NCBI RefSeq assembly: GCF_022230955.1
Contig: NZ_JAKKFI010000078.1
Coordinates: forward strand, 53,540-117,539
Source of the DNA: Micromonospora cabrerizensis
Lineage (GTDB): Bacteria > Actinomycetota > Actinomycetes > Mycobacteriales > Micromonosporaceae
Direction of reading: 5' to 3'
Length of the DNA: 64,000 bases
Positions 7,801 to 16,112 of this stretch are shown piece after piece (within the stretch, counting starts at the first letter, position 1; every line of letters starts with the position of its first letter). The notes under the pieces were generated by a model. The model made no database searches. It was not told the origin of the DNA and saw nothing but the letters and a program-made list of their open reading frames with translations. A program made the position numbers and the translations under genes.

Positions 7801-9586
7801 GGTCAACGCGGACGATCTCCAGATCAAGATGGCCCAGGGCGCCAAGCCGGGTGAGGGCGGTCAACTGCCCGGCAACAAGGTCTGGCCGTGGATCGCCCGT
7901 ACCCGGCACGCGACACCGGGCGTCGGTCTGATCTCCCCGCCGCCGCACCACGACATCTACTCCATCGAGGACCTCGCCCAACTCGTGCACGACCTGAAGT
8001 GCGTCAACCCGGCCGCCCGGGTGCACGTCAAGCTGGTCAGCGAGGTCGGCGTCGGCACCGTCGCCGCCGGGGTGGCGAAGCTCAAGGCCGACGTCATCCT
8101 GATCTCCGGCCACGACGGCGGCACCGGCGCCTCCCCGATGAACTCCCTCAAGCACGCGGGCACCCCGTGGGAGCTGGGGTTGGCCGAGGCGCAGCAGACA
8201 CTGCTGCTCAACAAGCTGCGCGACCGGGTCACCGTGCAGGTCGACGGTCAGCTCAAGACCGGCCGCGACGTGCTGATCGCGACGCTGCTCGGCGCGGAGG
8301 AGTTCGGCTTCGCGACCGCGCCGCTGATCGTCGCCGGTTGCGTGATGATGCGGGTCTGTCACCTGGACACCTGCCCGGTCGGCATCGCCACCCAGAACCC
8401 GGTGCTGCGCGAGCGCTTCACCGGCACCCCGGAGTTCGTGGAGAACTTCTTCCTGTTCCTCGCCGAGGAGGTCCGGGGCTACCTGGCCGAGCTGGGTTTC
8501 CGGTCCATCGAGGAGGCGATCGGGCAGTCCGAGCTGCTCGACGTGGCCCCGGCGCTGACGCACTGGAAGGCGCACGGGTTGGACCTGGCGCCCGTCCTGC
8601 ACCTGCCGGAGCTGCCCGCCGGCGCCGCCCGACGAGGGGTCCGCGCCCAGGACCACGGCCTGGAGCTCTCCCTGGACAACGAGCTGATCGCGCTCGCGCA
8701 GCCCGCCCTGTCCGCCGGCGCGCCGGTCCGGGTCGAGGTGGCGGTCCGCAACGAGCACCGCAGCGTCGGTGCGATGCTCGGCGGTGAGGTGACGCGCCGC
8801 TTCGGCGGCGCCGGCCTCCCGGACGACACCATCGAGTTCGTGCTGCACGGCACGGCCGGGCAGTCGTTCGGCGCGTTCCTGCCGCGCGGGGTGACCCTGC
8901 GGCTACACGGCGACGCCAACGACTACGTGGCCAAGGGCCTCTCCGGTGGGCGGATCATCGTCCGCCCGGACGCCGCCGCGCCGTTCCTCGACCCGGACGC
9001 CGATCCGGGGCGGCGGGCCGAGGATCAGATCATCGCCGGCAACACCATCCTGTACGGGGCCACGGCGGGTGAGGTCTTCCTGCGTGGCCGGGTGGGGGAG
9101 CGGTTCGCGGTGCGCAACTCCGGTGCGGTCGCCGTGGTCGAGGGTGTCGGCGACCACGGCTGCGAGTACATGACCGGCGGCACGGTCGTGGTGCTCGGCG
9201 CGACCGGCCGGAACTTCGCGGCCGGGATGTCCGGCGGCATGGCGTTCGTGCACCACCTGGACCGCGCACGGGTCAACACGGAGCTGGTCGACCTGGCGCA
9301 ACTGGGCGAGCAGGAGCAGTCGTTGCTGCACGAGCTGGTCCAGCGGCACGTCGCCGAGACCGGGTCGGCGGTCGCCGAGGAGCTGCTCAAGCGCTGGCCG
9401 GAGGCGGTGGCCGAGTTCACCGCCGTGGTGCCCCGCGACTACCGCCGGGTGCTGGAGATCATGAAGGCCGCCGAAGCCGCCGGCCGCAACGTCGACGACG
9501 CGGTGATGAGCGCGCTCAGCGCGCCGTCCGCCGCGCCGGTGCCGCCCGCCCCGCGGGTGGCTGCCCAGGAGGTGGCTCGTGCCTGA
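4880..9586 (+). CDS. gltB: Glutamate synthase (NADPH) large subunit
   Basis: Makes two glutamates from glutamine and 2-oxoglutarate together with GltD. AGGAGG at 4870-4875 sits 4 nt before GTG 4880, giving 1568 residues; ATG 4901 is an alternative. Cys41 in HDSCGVAF becomes the catalytic N-terminal nucleophile of the class II glutaminase domain after removal of the 40-residue propeptide. The central and FMN domains follow (SGHDGGTGASPMNSLKHAG), then the 3Fe-4S cysteines in CVMMRVCHLDTCPVG, and a C-terminal glycine-rich beta-helix (GNTILYGATAGEVFLRGRVG). The length is normal for the family. The gene overlaps gltD by 8 bp, so the two subunits are translationally coupled. Confidence 0.97.
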   Translation: MAQPYADMIQPHPHSPQASPMPGPRPPAQGLYDPAQEHDSCGVAFVADLHGRRSHAVVANGLGALCRLDHRGARGAEPNTGDGAGIMIQVPDTFLRAVADVALPPAGEYATGLVFLPDDDTAEARARRVVEKYALVEGADLLGWRDVPIDPSELGETALAAMPRVRQLFLAARRLTDAPEGPAGSPLRGIELDRVAFSLRKQAERETAERGVPAYFPSLSSRTMVYKGMLTPDQLPAFYPDLRDERVDSAIALVHSRFSTNTFPSWPLAHPYRFIAHNGEINTIRGNRNWMQAREALLRSPNVPGNIRRVFPVCTPGASDSANFDEVLELLHLAGRSLPHAVLMMIPEAWENDPGMEPAKRAFYRFHASLMEPWDGPASVAFTDGEIVGAVLDRNGLRPGRWWQTDDGLVVLGSEAGVLDLDPAHVVAKGRLQPGRMFLVDTVAGRIVHDEEIKSELAAAQPYGEWLHAGLIELGDLPAREHTVYTHDSVRRRQQTFGYTEEELKILLGPMARTGAEPLGSMGTDTPISPLSTRPRLLYDYFHQLFAQVTNPPLDAIREELVTSLASTIGPEGNLLDPGAASCRQIVLPHPIIDNDELAKILSIDEDGDLPGFKAVRVSGLYRIREGAAGIKARLTEICRHVSEAIEDGVRILVLSDRDSNADLAPIPSLLLTAAVHQHLVREQTRTQAALIVESGDCREVHHAAVLIGYGAAAVNPYLAFESVEDMISTGALAGVEPAAAVRNYAKALGKGVLKIMSKMGISTVSSYCGAQVFEAVGLDTRLVERYFRGTPSRIGGVNLAGVHAEVAARHALAWPPEGSAASDRLEVGGEYQWRREGELHLFNPETVFLLQHATRSRQYDVFREYTAKVDALAAQAGSLRGLFTLRTGLRPAVPIDEVEPASEIVKRFATGAMSYGSISAEAHETLAIAMNRLGGKSNTGEGGEDVDRLHDPARRSAVKQIASGRFGVTSEYLVNADDLQIKMAQGAKPGEGGQLPGNKVWPWIARTRHATPGVGLISPPPHHDIYSIEDLAQLVHDLKCVNPAARVHVKLVSEVGVGTVAAGVAKLKADVILISGHDGGTGASPMNSLKHAGTPWELGLAEAQQTLLLNKLRDRVTVQVDGQLKTGRDVLIATLLGAEEFGFATAPLIVAGCVMMRVCHLDTCPVGIATQNPVLRERFTGTPEFVENFFLFLAEEVRGYLAELGFRSIEEAIGQSELLDVAPALTHWKAHGLDLAPVLHLPELPAGAARRGVRAQDHGLELSLDNELIALAQPALSAGAPVRVEVAVRNEHRSVGAMLGGEVTRRFGGAGLPDDTIEFVLHGTAGQSFGAFLPRGVTLRLHGDANDYVAKGLSGGRIIVRPDAAAPFLDPDADPGRRAEDQIIAGNTILYGATAGEVFLRGRVGERFAVRNSGAVAVVEGVGDHGCEYMTGGTVVVLGATGRNFAAGMSGGMAFVHHLDRARVNTELVDLAQLGEQEQSLLHELVQRHVAETGSAVAEELLKRWPEAVAEFTAVVPRDYRRVLEIMKAAEAAGRNVDDAVMSALSAPSAAPVPPAPRVAAQEVARA

Positions 9587-11114
9587 CCCGAACGGTTTCC
9601 TGCGCTACGACCGGCGACTGCCGGCCCGCCGCCCGGTGCCGGTGCGGCTCAGTGACTGGCGCGAGGTCTACCCGCCGGCCGGCGAGGAACTGGTCCGCGA
9701 GCAGGCCACCCGCTGCATGGACTGCGGCATCCCGTTCTGCCACGACGGTTGCCCGCTGGGCAACCGCATCCCGGACTGGAACGACCTGGTGCGGACCGGC
9801 AACTGGGACGCCGCGGTCGAGTCGCTGCACGCCACCAACAACTTCCCGGAGTTCACCGGCCGGCTCTGCCCGGCGCCCTGCGAGGCGGCCTGCGTCCTCG
9901 GCATCTCCGGTGGCCAGCCGGTGACCATCAAGCAGGTCGAGGTGGAGATCGCCGACGCCGCCGCGGCGCGCGGGTTCATCCCTCGCCCGGTGCCGGCGCC
10001 TTCCGGTCGGTCGGTCGCCGTCGTCGGCTCCGGGCCCGCCGGCCTCGCCGCCGCCCAGCAACTGGCCCGCGCCGGTCACGCGGTGACGGTGTACGAGCGC
10101 GACGACGCGATCGGTGGCCTGCTCCGGTACGGCATCCCCGACTTCAAGCTGGAGAAGCGGCACATCGACGCCCGCCTGGCCCAGCTCGTCGCCGAGGGGG
10201 TGCGCTTCCGCACCGGCGTGAACGTCGGGGTGGACGTCACCGCCGAGCAGTTGCGCGCCGAACACGACGCGGTGCTGCTGGCCTGCGGCGCGTTGCAGGG
10301 CCGGGACACGCCGGAGACCCCGGGGCGGGTGCTTCGGGGCGTACACCAGGCGATGGCGCACCTGGTCGCGGCGAATCGCGCGGTCGCCACCGCGGCCACC
10401 GACCAGCCTGGCGTCGCGGCCACCGGCGAGGCCCGGCCGGCGCGTGCGTCGCTGCCGGACGGCACGCCGATCGACGCGGCTGGCAAGCATGTGGTGATCA
10501 TCGGTGGCGGTGACACCGCGGCCGACTGTCTCGGGGTCGCGCACCGCCAGGGCGCGGCCGGCGTGCACCAGCTCGACCTGTACCCGCAGCCGCCGCACGA
10601 GCGCGACGAGGCGCGGGACCCGTGGCCGACGTGGCCGTGGGTGCTGCGCAGCTACCCGGCGCACGAGGAGGGTGGCGAGCGGGTCTTCGCCGTGGCGGTG
10701 CAGGAGTTCGTGGACGACGGCACCGGGCAGGTGCGGGCGGTGCGGATCGCCGAGGTGACAGTGGAGAAGCGCGACGGTCGACGGGTCGTCACCGTGGTGC
10801 CGGGCTCCGAGCGGGAGCTGCCGGCCGATCTGGTGCTGTTGGCGATCGGCTTCGAGGGCACCGAGCAGCAGCCGCTGCTGGCCCAACTCGGCGTGACCCG
10901 TAATCCCCGGGGCGCGGTCGACGCCCGCGACGACTGGCAGACCGACGCCGACGGGGTGTTCGTGGCCGGTGACATGCACCGGGGCGCCTCGCTGATCGTC
11001 TGGGCCATCGCCGAGGGGCGTGCCGCGGCTGCCGCCATCCACGGCTACCTCGGTGGTGTCGGTGCGTTGCCGGCCCCGGTCGGGCCGGCCGCGCAGGCTC
11101 TCGCCGCCCGCTGA
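9579..11114 (+). CDS. gltD: Glutamate synthase small subunit
   Basis: Delivers electrons from NADPH through FAD and 4Fe-4S clusters to GltB. It starts at GTG 9579, inside the end of gltB, with AGGAGG at 9567-9572. Two N-terminal cysteine groups (CMDCGIPFCHDGCPLGNRIP and CPAPCEAACVLG) build the 4Fe-4S clusters. VAVVGSGPAGLAAAQQLARA is the FAD fold, VVIIGGGDTAADC the NADPH fold, and GVFVAGDMHRGASLIVWAIA closes the FAD site. At 511 residues it is slightly longer than the usual 480 or so, the extra being a proline/alanine-rich loop before the NADPH fold. Confidence 0.97.
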   Translation: MPDPNGFLRYDRRLPARRPVPVRLSDWREVYPPAGEELVREQATRCMDCGIPFCHDGCPLGNRIPDWNDLVRTGNWDAAVESLHATNNFPEFTGRLCPAPCEAACVLGISGGQPVTIKQVEVEIADAAAARGFIPRPVPAPSGRSVAVVGSGPAGLAAAQQLARAGHAVTVYERDDAIGGLLRYGIPDFKLEKRHIDARLAQLVAEGVRFRTGVNVGVDVTAEQLRAEHDAVLLACGALQGRDTPETPGRVLRGVHQAMAHLVAANRAVATAATDQPGVAATGEARPARASLPDGTPIDAAGKHVVIIGGGDTAADCLGVAHRQGAAGVHQLDLYPQPPHERDEARDPWPTWPWVLRSYPAHEEGGERVFAVAVQEFVDDGTGQVRAVRIAEVTVEKRDGRRVVTVVPGSERELPADLVLLAIGFEGTEQQPLLAQLGVTRNPRGAVDARDDWQTDADGVFVAGDMHRGASLIVWAIAEGRAAAAAIHGYLGGVGALPAPVGPAAQALAAR

Positions 11115-11216
11115 GCGGACATCACCAGGCGGGTCGACGGAGGTCCGGTCGGTGCGGCAGACCCTGCCCACCGGCCGGACGTCCCCGCCGGGAAGGCCGC
11201 TCACGAAGATGGCCGC

Positions 11217-11351
11217 GTGCCCTGGTTCTGGACGCTCGTCGACTTGTCGTTCGCGGTCGGGGCGTTCCCGCCGCTGTGGTTCGCCTACCGGCACATCCGG
11301 GCGGTCGAAGCGAGCACGGCTGCGGCGACAGGCGTCCCAGCGACTCCGTGA
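11217..11351 (+). CDS. Possible small membrane protein, 44 residues
   Basis: After gltD there is a short open frame from GTG 11217 (VPWFWTLVDLSFAVGAFPPL continuing with WFAYRHIRAVEAS). It has one hydrophobic, tryptophan-rich segment followed by a basic turn, the look of a single-span membrane peptide. GGAAGG at 11191 is too far away to be a good ribosome-binding site, so initiation is unproven. No family is recognised. It could be a chance frame. Confidence 0.35.
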   Translation: MPWFWTLVDLSFAVGAFPPLWFAYRHIRAVEASTAAATGVPATP

Positions 11352-11433
11352 TCGGGCCTCGCCAGGCCCTCGGCAGGGTGGGTGAAGCCGGCCGGGGACG
11401 ACCTGCGGGAGGGTAACAACACCCCTGACGGTC

Positions 11434-11496
11434 CCTGTCGAGCTGCCCCAGATGTGGGCCGCGATCATCGCCCCATTTGTGGGGCAGCTCGACAGG
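11434..11496. repeat. 63-bp near-complete palindrome
   Basis: The perfect 17-bp arms 11434-11450 (CCTGTCGAGCTGCCCCA) and 11480-11496 enclose a 29-nt middle that is itself mostly self-complementary around GCGATCATCGC (11461-11471). The whole is nearly symmetric, so it could extrude as a cruciform or, as RNA, form a long hairpin. It lies between convergent genes and may act as a two-way terminator for gltD and the small reading frame after it. Confidence 0.7.
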
Positions 11497-11571
11497 CAAG
11501 CACCGAAGTGGTCGGTCGTCGATCCGCGCCCCGGGGAGAACGCGGGAGGCCGGGGAGACAGGGCGCCGACG

Positions 11572-11611
11572 CCCGGAAGGGCCTGCCGCAGGGGCGGCAG
11601 GCCCTTCCGGG
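11572..11611. terminator. Strong hairpin terminator after the M1 peptidase gene
   Basis: The perfect 17-bp stem 11572-11588 / 11595-11611 has loop CAGGGG. It begins 13 nt beyond the peptidase stop on the minus strand. No U-tract follows, as is usual for actinobacterial terminators. Confidence 0.75.
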
Positions 11612-11624
11612 GCACACCGGATCA

Positions 11625-13157
11625 CTAGTGCGACATCAGGTGGTGCGACTCGCGGATCTTGGCCCAGGACTTCGGCTCGGCCGGCGGGGCCGCCTTGCGG
11701 GCTGCGCTGGCCACGTCGGGCCGGCCGGCGGTGAACAGCCAGGTGGTGAACACCTCGTCCAGGTCCAGCCCGGCGATCCGCTCGGCCAGTGCCTGGAACT
11801 GCTCGATGGTGCCGTTGCCGTACCGGTGCTCAGTGGTCCAGGCCGGCAGGATCTCGAAGAACGCGTCGTCGCCGACGGCCAGCCGCAACTGGTGCAGCGC
11901 CATCGCCCCGCGGTCGTAGACGGCGTTGTCGAAGATCCGGGCGGCACCCGGGTCACCGGGCAGCACCTGCCAGAACCCGTCGTCGGCCGGGTAGCTGGCG
12001 TAGGTGAAGTCGAACACCTCCTGCGCGGTGCCCTCACCCTGCTCCTCCGACCAGAGCCACTCGGCGTACGACGCGAAGCCCTCGTTGAGCCAGATGTTGC
12101 GCCAGTCGGCCACCGAGACCGAGTCGCCGAACCACTGGTGGGCCAGCTCGTGCGTCACCACGTACGTGTTGGCGCCGCGCCGCCAGAAGCCCGGCCCGTA
12201 CACCGGTCGGGTCTGCGTCTCCAGGGCGAAGCTGATGCCGTCCACGGGCCCGGCCACGCCGCCCTGCGCCTCGAACGGGTACGGCCCGAAGATTCCACTT
12301 CCCCAGTCGACGATCTCGGCGGTCCGCTCGATGCTGGCTCTCGCGGCCGGCCCGAGCGCGCCCAGCGAGGTGCTGTACGCGTTGATCACCGGCTGGCCGC
12401 TCGGGGCGGTGTCGGTGACGATGTCGTACTGGCCGATGGCCATGAAGGCCAGGTAGGTGGCGGTGGGTGAGGTGGTCCGCCAGATCCACCGGGTGCGGTT
12501 GCCGGCCTCGGCCACCGGTGGCCTCGGCTGCACGCCGTTGCTGATCACCTCGACGCCGGTGGGCACCGACACCGAGATGTCGAAGGTGGCCTTGTCCAGG
12601 GGGTGGTCGTTGCTCGGGAACCACCACCACGCCGACTCGGGCTCGTTGACGGCGAGCGCGCCGTCGTCGGTGCGCGTCCAGCCGGTGTAGCCGCCGACCA
12701 GCGTCTCCGACGGGATGCCGTGGTAACGCACCACGATGGTGAGCTGCTGACCCCGGGTCACCGTGCGGGCCGGGGTGACCACCAGCTCGTGTGCGCCCGC
12801 GGTGCTGGTGGTCGCCGCCCAACCGTTGACCCGCACCGACTCGACGTCGAGCAGGAAGTCCAGGTTGAACGCCGACAGGTCCTGGGTGGCGGTGGCGAGG
12901 ATGGTGGTGGTGCCGGTGAGCAGGTCGGTGGCCGGGTCGTAGCGCAGCCGGACGTCGTAGTGCTCGACGTCGTAGCCGCCGTTGCCGTAGTCGGGGAAGT
13001 AGGTGTCGCCCAGGCCGGCCGCGCCGGGTTGCGGCGCGGCGGTGACGATCGGCCGGCCCCAGCCCGTCGGGGCGGCCTGGCCGGGGGTGCCGGCGAGCAT
13101 GGTGCCGGCGGTGGTGAGGGTCAGGGCGGCGGTGGCCGCCGTGAGTGCTCGTCGCAC
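11625..13157 (-). CDS. Secreted M1 family zinc metallopeptidase
   Basis: GTG 13157 is preferred because GGAGG lies 10 nt upstream; ATG 13175 is in frame but would swallow that site. The 510-residue product begins VRRALTAATAALTLTTAG and has a classical signal peptide ending near GQAAPTG. An N-terminal beta domain precedes the catalytic site THELAHQWFG (HExxH, near residue 337), with the third zinc ligand in NEGFASYAEW. The usual GAMEN exopeptidase motif is replaced by a segment around GISFALETQT. At 510 residues it lacks the large C-terminal domain of PepN. It probably trims peptides outside the cell. Confidence 0.88.
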   Translation of the reverse strand: MRRALTAATAALTLTTAGTMLAGTPGQAAPTGWGRPIVTAAPQPGAAGLGDTYFPDYGNGGYDVEHYDVRLRYDPATDLLTGTTTILATATQDLSAFNLDFLLDVESVRVNGWAATTSTAGAHELVVTPARTVTRGQQLTIVVRYHGIPSETLVGGYTGWTRTDDGALAVNEPESAWWWFPSNDHPLDKATFDISVSVPTGVEVISNGVQPRPPVAEAGNRTRWIWRTTSPTATYLAFMAIGQYDIVTDTAPSGQPVINAYSTSLGALGPAARASIERTAEIVDWGSGIFGPYPFEAQGGVAGPVDGISFALETQTRPVYGPGFWRRGANTYVVTHELAHQWFGDSVSVADWRNIWLNEGFASYAEWLWSEEQGEGTAQEVFDFTYASYPADDGFWQVLPGDPGAARIFDNAVYDRGAMALHQLRLAVGDDAFFEILPAWTTEHRYGNGTIEQFQALAERIAGLDLDEVFTTWLFTAGRPDVASAARKAAPPAEPKSWAKIRESHHLMSH

Positions 13158-13317
13158 GAGGTGGACTCCCTCCATCGGGTGTTCGCCACGCAAACCTAAT
13201 CGACAACGGTGAACGTCGCCGACCCGCCGCGCGGCGCGGGCGAGCCGGGAATGTCGGCCGCCGGTGCCTGGCGGGGCTTGCGCCGCAAGGTCACACTGTG
13301 TGGATCGGAGGTGACGC

Positions 13318-16014
13318 GTGCGGCGGTCCGAGGTGCCCAAGCAGGAGTTGATCGGCCAGCGGCAGACGTCCGCCGGCCGAGACCGGCTGCCGTCCGGCGG
13401 GCTGGAGTTCTTCGCGCTGCTCGCGCGGCTGCTGCGGCGACCCCGTCGCGGCGACCGTCGGCTGCCGCTGCTCTGGCTGGTCCGCTCCGACACGGCGGAT
13501 CTGATGGTGCCGCTGCGGCGGTTCCTCGGGCAGGGCGCCCGGCGACGGGTGCCGCACGCGGTGCTGGACGCCGACGCGCCACCGGGCGCCGGGGACCTGC
13601 CGGCGCTGCTGCGCGAACTGCACCGGCAGCTCTCCCTGGAGGCGTTCGGCGCCGCCCGGCTGCGCTTCCGGCACTACCCGCTCGCCGACTGGCTGATGCA
13701 CCAGAGCCTCAGCTTCGGCATCGACGCCGACGACAGCCGCGCCGCCCTGGTCCGCCGGTTGCGCGACCGCCGGGGCCCGCGTACGCCCGAGGCCGCGCCC
13801 ACCGGCGGTGACGCGGTCAGCATCGTCTCGCAGGTGCTGCTCTGGCTGGTTCGCCGCGCCGTGCCCGGGGTGGTCTTCCGGGCCGCCGTCTCCGGCCGGG
13901 TGCCGGTGCTCGGGCGGCACTACAACTGGTTCATGCGTCAGCAGTACCTGGCGCCCCGGCAGTCGGTCACCTTCCTCGGCTTCGCCGAACGCCTCACCGC
14001 CGGGTGGCGCGACGGCGAGCAACCCGACCAGGTCAACAAGCTGCTGCTGCACGCGTTCCTGGAGGACCTGCGGCAGGCGTACCGGCGTCGACCGTGGCGC
14101 CCGTCGGACTGGCGGCGCACCGCGTACCCGGCGCTGCTGGTCGATCACGTCGCGCCCGGCAACGTCGGCGGCGAGCTGGTGCGCCTGATCGGCGACGTCC
14201 GCACCGAGACCGGCCGCAACGATCCGCTGCTCGTCATCGTGTCCGGTGGACAGCCCCCGCCGGAACTGCCCGAGCCGCACCCGTTGACCGAGGCCGACGA
14301 GGCGTTCGACGAGTGGGTCGACGCGCTGCCGGAGATGCGCCGCCTGCGCCGCCCGGCCGCCTGGCTCGTGGCGCTGCGCCCCGACGACACCGACACCGGC
14401 CCACCCTCCCGTGCCGGTGTGCGGCCCTTCTCCGCGCCCGACCCGCCCTGGTGGTCGCGGCGCTTCCTGCCGGCGGCTCTCTGCCTGCTGTTGGTGGCGG
14501 CGCTGGGCGTGTGGGTGGGCAGCCGGTGGGGGCCGGGCTGCCACCCGTCGCTCACCGGCGGCCGGATCTCGGTAGAGGTGGTCGGCAAGGACGAGTGTGT
14601 CGGCTACAGCGACAGCGCCGCGCAGGTGTTCAACAACGACCCCGGCCAGGAGGGACTGCGGACCGTCCAGCGGCGCATCTTCGCCCAGAACCGCGCCGCC
14701 GAGGAGGTCTGGCAGCGCAGCGACCAGCGCCGTCCCTTCCTCACCCTGGTCTACCTGGGCACCCTGACCGGCAACCTGACGCGCGCGGACGAGGAGTCGT
14801 ACGTCTCCGAGCGGGAGGAGCTGGAAGGCATGGCCACCGCCCAGTACGCGTTGCTGAAGGAGTCGGCCGGCGCCGACGGCGCGGCGCTGCTGCGGATCGT
14901 GGTGGCCAACGGCGGCAAGCAGATGATCTACGCCGACCGGGCCGTGTCGATGCTGGCCGAGCTGGCCTCGGACGACCCCACTGTGGTCGGCGTGGTCGGC
15001 CTGGTGGAGAGCCGGACCAGCACCGCCCGAGCGCTGCGCGAGCTGCACAGGGCCGGGCTGCCGGTGCTGGCGCCCACGCTCTCCGCCGACAAGATGGACG
15101 CCAACTCCCGCCTCTACCTCCAGATCTCCGCGCCCAACACCGACCAGGTGGAGATGGTCGACGCGTACGCCCAACAGGTGCTGAAGGTCGGCGAGGCGCA
15201 CGTCTACTACACGACGCTGGAGGGCAGCACGCTCACCGAGGACCTCTACGTGGGCACCCTCGTCGACGGGCTGCGGCAGCGGTTCGGCGCCCGCATGACG
15301 CGCCTCGACGAGTGGAGCACCGGTGAGCGGCTGACCGACGAGTGCGGTTACACCGGCCTGCTCTTCTACGCGGGCCGCTGGACGGAGTTCGACGGTTTCC
15401 TGCGGGCGCTGCGCGAGTGCGGGGCCGACCCGCCCCGGCACCTCGTCGCCGACGACTCGGTCAACCGCTACATGGCCAACCCCGGGCTGCGCGCCGCCGC
15501 CCCCGGCAACCTGCCGGTCACCTACGTCTCCAAGGCCTCCCTGGCCACCTGCGCCGCGCTGCGGGCCGCCGAGGCGCGCCGCGACGATGCCCGGGCCAGT
15601 TTCCTGTCCTGGATCCAGGCCGACGACCTGCTGGACCCGCCGCGATGCCGACCGGACTCCGGGCACCAGGTCGGCGAGCGGGTCAGCCTCGCCTACGACG
15701 CGGCGATGATGCTGATCCGGGCGGTGGAGAGCCTCGCCGCCCGGCTGCACCACGCCGACCCGCGACAACGCTGGGAGCCGACCTCGATCAACCCGGTCGC
15801 CGTGCACGCGGAGGTGCTCCGGCAGAACGCCGGCCAGGGCTACCCGGGGGTGGCCGGGCTGATCCGGTTCACGCCCGACTCCGGTGAGCCGGTCGACAAA
15901 CGGCTGGCCCTGCTGCGGGTGGAGCAGGTGCCGCAGGTGGCGACGGCACCGGTGGAGGTCTTCCGCTGCGGGCTGGCCGACGCGCCCGACCCCGCGCCGT
16001 GCGGCCCTGCCTGA
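13318..16014 (+). CDS. Membrane receptor-like protein: cytoplasmic domain, one TM helix, periplasmic-binding-protein domain
   Basis: GTG 13318 has GGAGG 6 nt upstream and gives 898 residues. Residues 1-370 are predicted cytoplasmic and resemble a worn NTPase domain: RLPLLWLVRSDTADLMVPLR sits where a P-loop would be, but the GxxxxGK residues are absent. A hydrophobic helix near 381-400 (FLPAALCLLLVAALGVW) follows. Residues 405-895 look like a type 1 periplasmic-binding (LivJ/receptor ligand-binding) domain, with TVVGVVGLVESRTSTARALR and YDAAMMLIRAVE. The fold assignment of the outer domain is fair; the inner domain is inference. It is not an ordinary transporter subunit, because the anchor is in the middle. 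The FtsK-like gene follows after 98 nt. Confidence 0.65.
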   Translation: MRRSEVPKQELIGQRQTSAGRDRLPSGGLEFFALLARLLRRPRRGDRRLPLLWLVRSDTADLMVPLRRFLGQGARRRVPHAVLDADAPPGAGDLPALLRELHRQLSLEAFGAARLRFRHYPLADWLMHQSLSFGIDADDSRAALVRRLRDRRGPRTPEAAPTGGDAVSIVSQVLLWLVRRAVPGVVFRAAVSGRVPVLGRHYNWFMRQQYLAPRQSVTFLGFAERLTAGWRDGEQPDQVNKLLLHAFLEDLRQAYRRRPWRPSDWRRTAYPALLVDHVAPGNVGGELVRLIGDVRTETGRNDPLLVIVSGGQPPPELPEPHPLTEADEAFDEWVDALPEMRRLRRPAAWLVALRPDDTDTGPPSRAGVRPFSAPDPPWWSRRFLPAALCLLLVAALGVWVGSRWGPGCHPSLTGGRISVEVVGKDECVGYSDSAAQVFNNDPGQEGLRTVQRRIFAQNRAAEEVWQRSDQRRPFLTLVYLGTLTGNLTRADEESYVSEREELEGMATAQYALLKESAGADGAALLRIVVANGGKQMIYADRAVSMLAELASDDPTVVGVVGLVESRTSTARALRELHRAGLPVLAPTLSADKMDANSRLYLQISAPNTDQVEMVDAYAQQVLKVGEAHVYYTTLEGSTLTEDLYVGTLVDGLRQRFGARMTRLDEWSTGERLTDECGYTGLLFYAGRWTEFDGFLRALRECGADPPRHLVADDSVNRYMANPGLRAAAPGNLPVTYVSKASLATCAALRAAEARRDDARASFLSWIQADDLLDPPRCRPDSGHQVGERVSLAYDAAMMLIRAVESLAARLHHADPRQRWEPTSINPVAVHAEVLRQNAGQGYPGVAGLIRFTPDSGEPVDKRLALLRVEQVPQVATAPVEVFRCGLADAPDPAPCGPA

Positions 16015-16112
16015 CGGGCTCGGCGTGACACGTCCTCGCAGGACTGTCCGCCTGCCACCGCCGTCCGTTAGGGTTCCTGGCACCAGGCGGTCGTCGGCGT
16101 TGGGGGCAGAGG

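Larger units (their letters stand above)
11352..11624. other. Intergenic region between gltD side and the M1 peptidase gene
   Basis: This gap between convergent genes holds a 63-bp near-palindrome (11434-11496) and a strong hairpin (11572-11611). No further coding frame with a believable start was found here. Confidence 0.6.

Noticed and set aside
9516..11615. 699-codon minus-strand frame opposite gltD
   Set aside because: Shadow of gltD; no domain or motif is recognisable.
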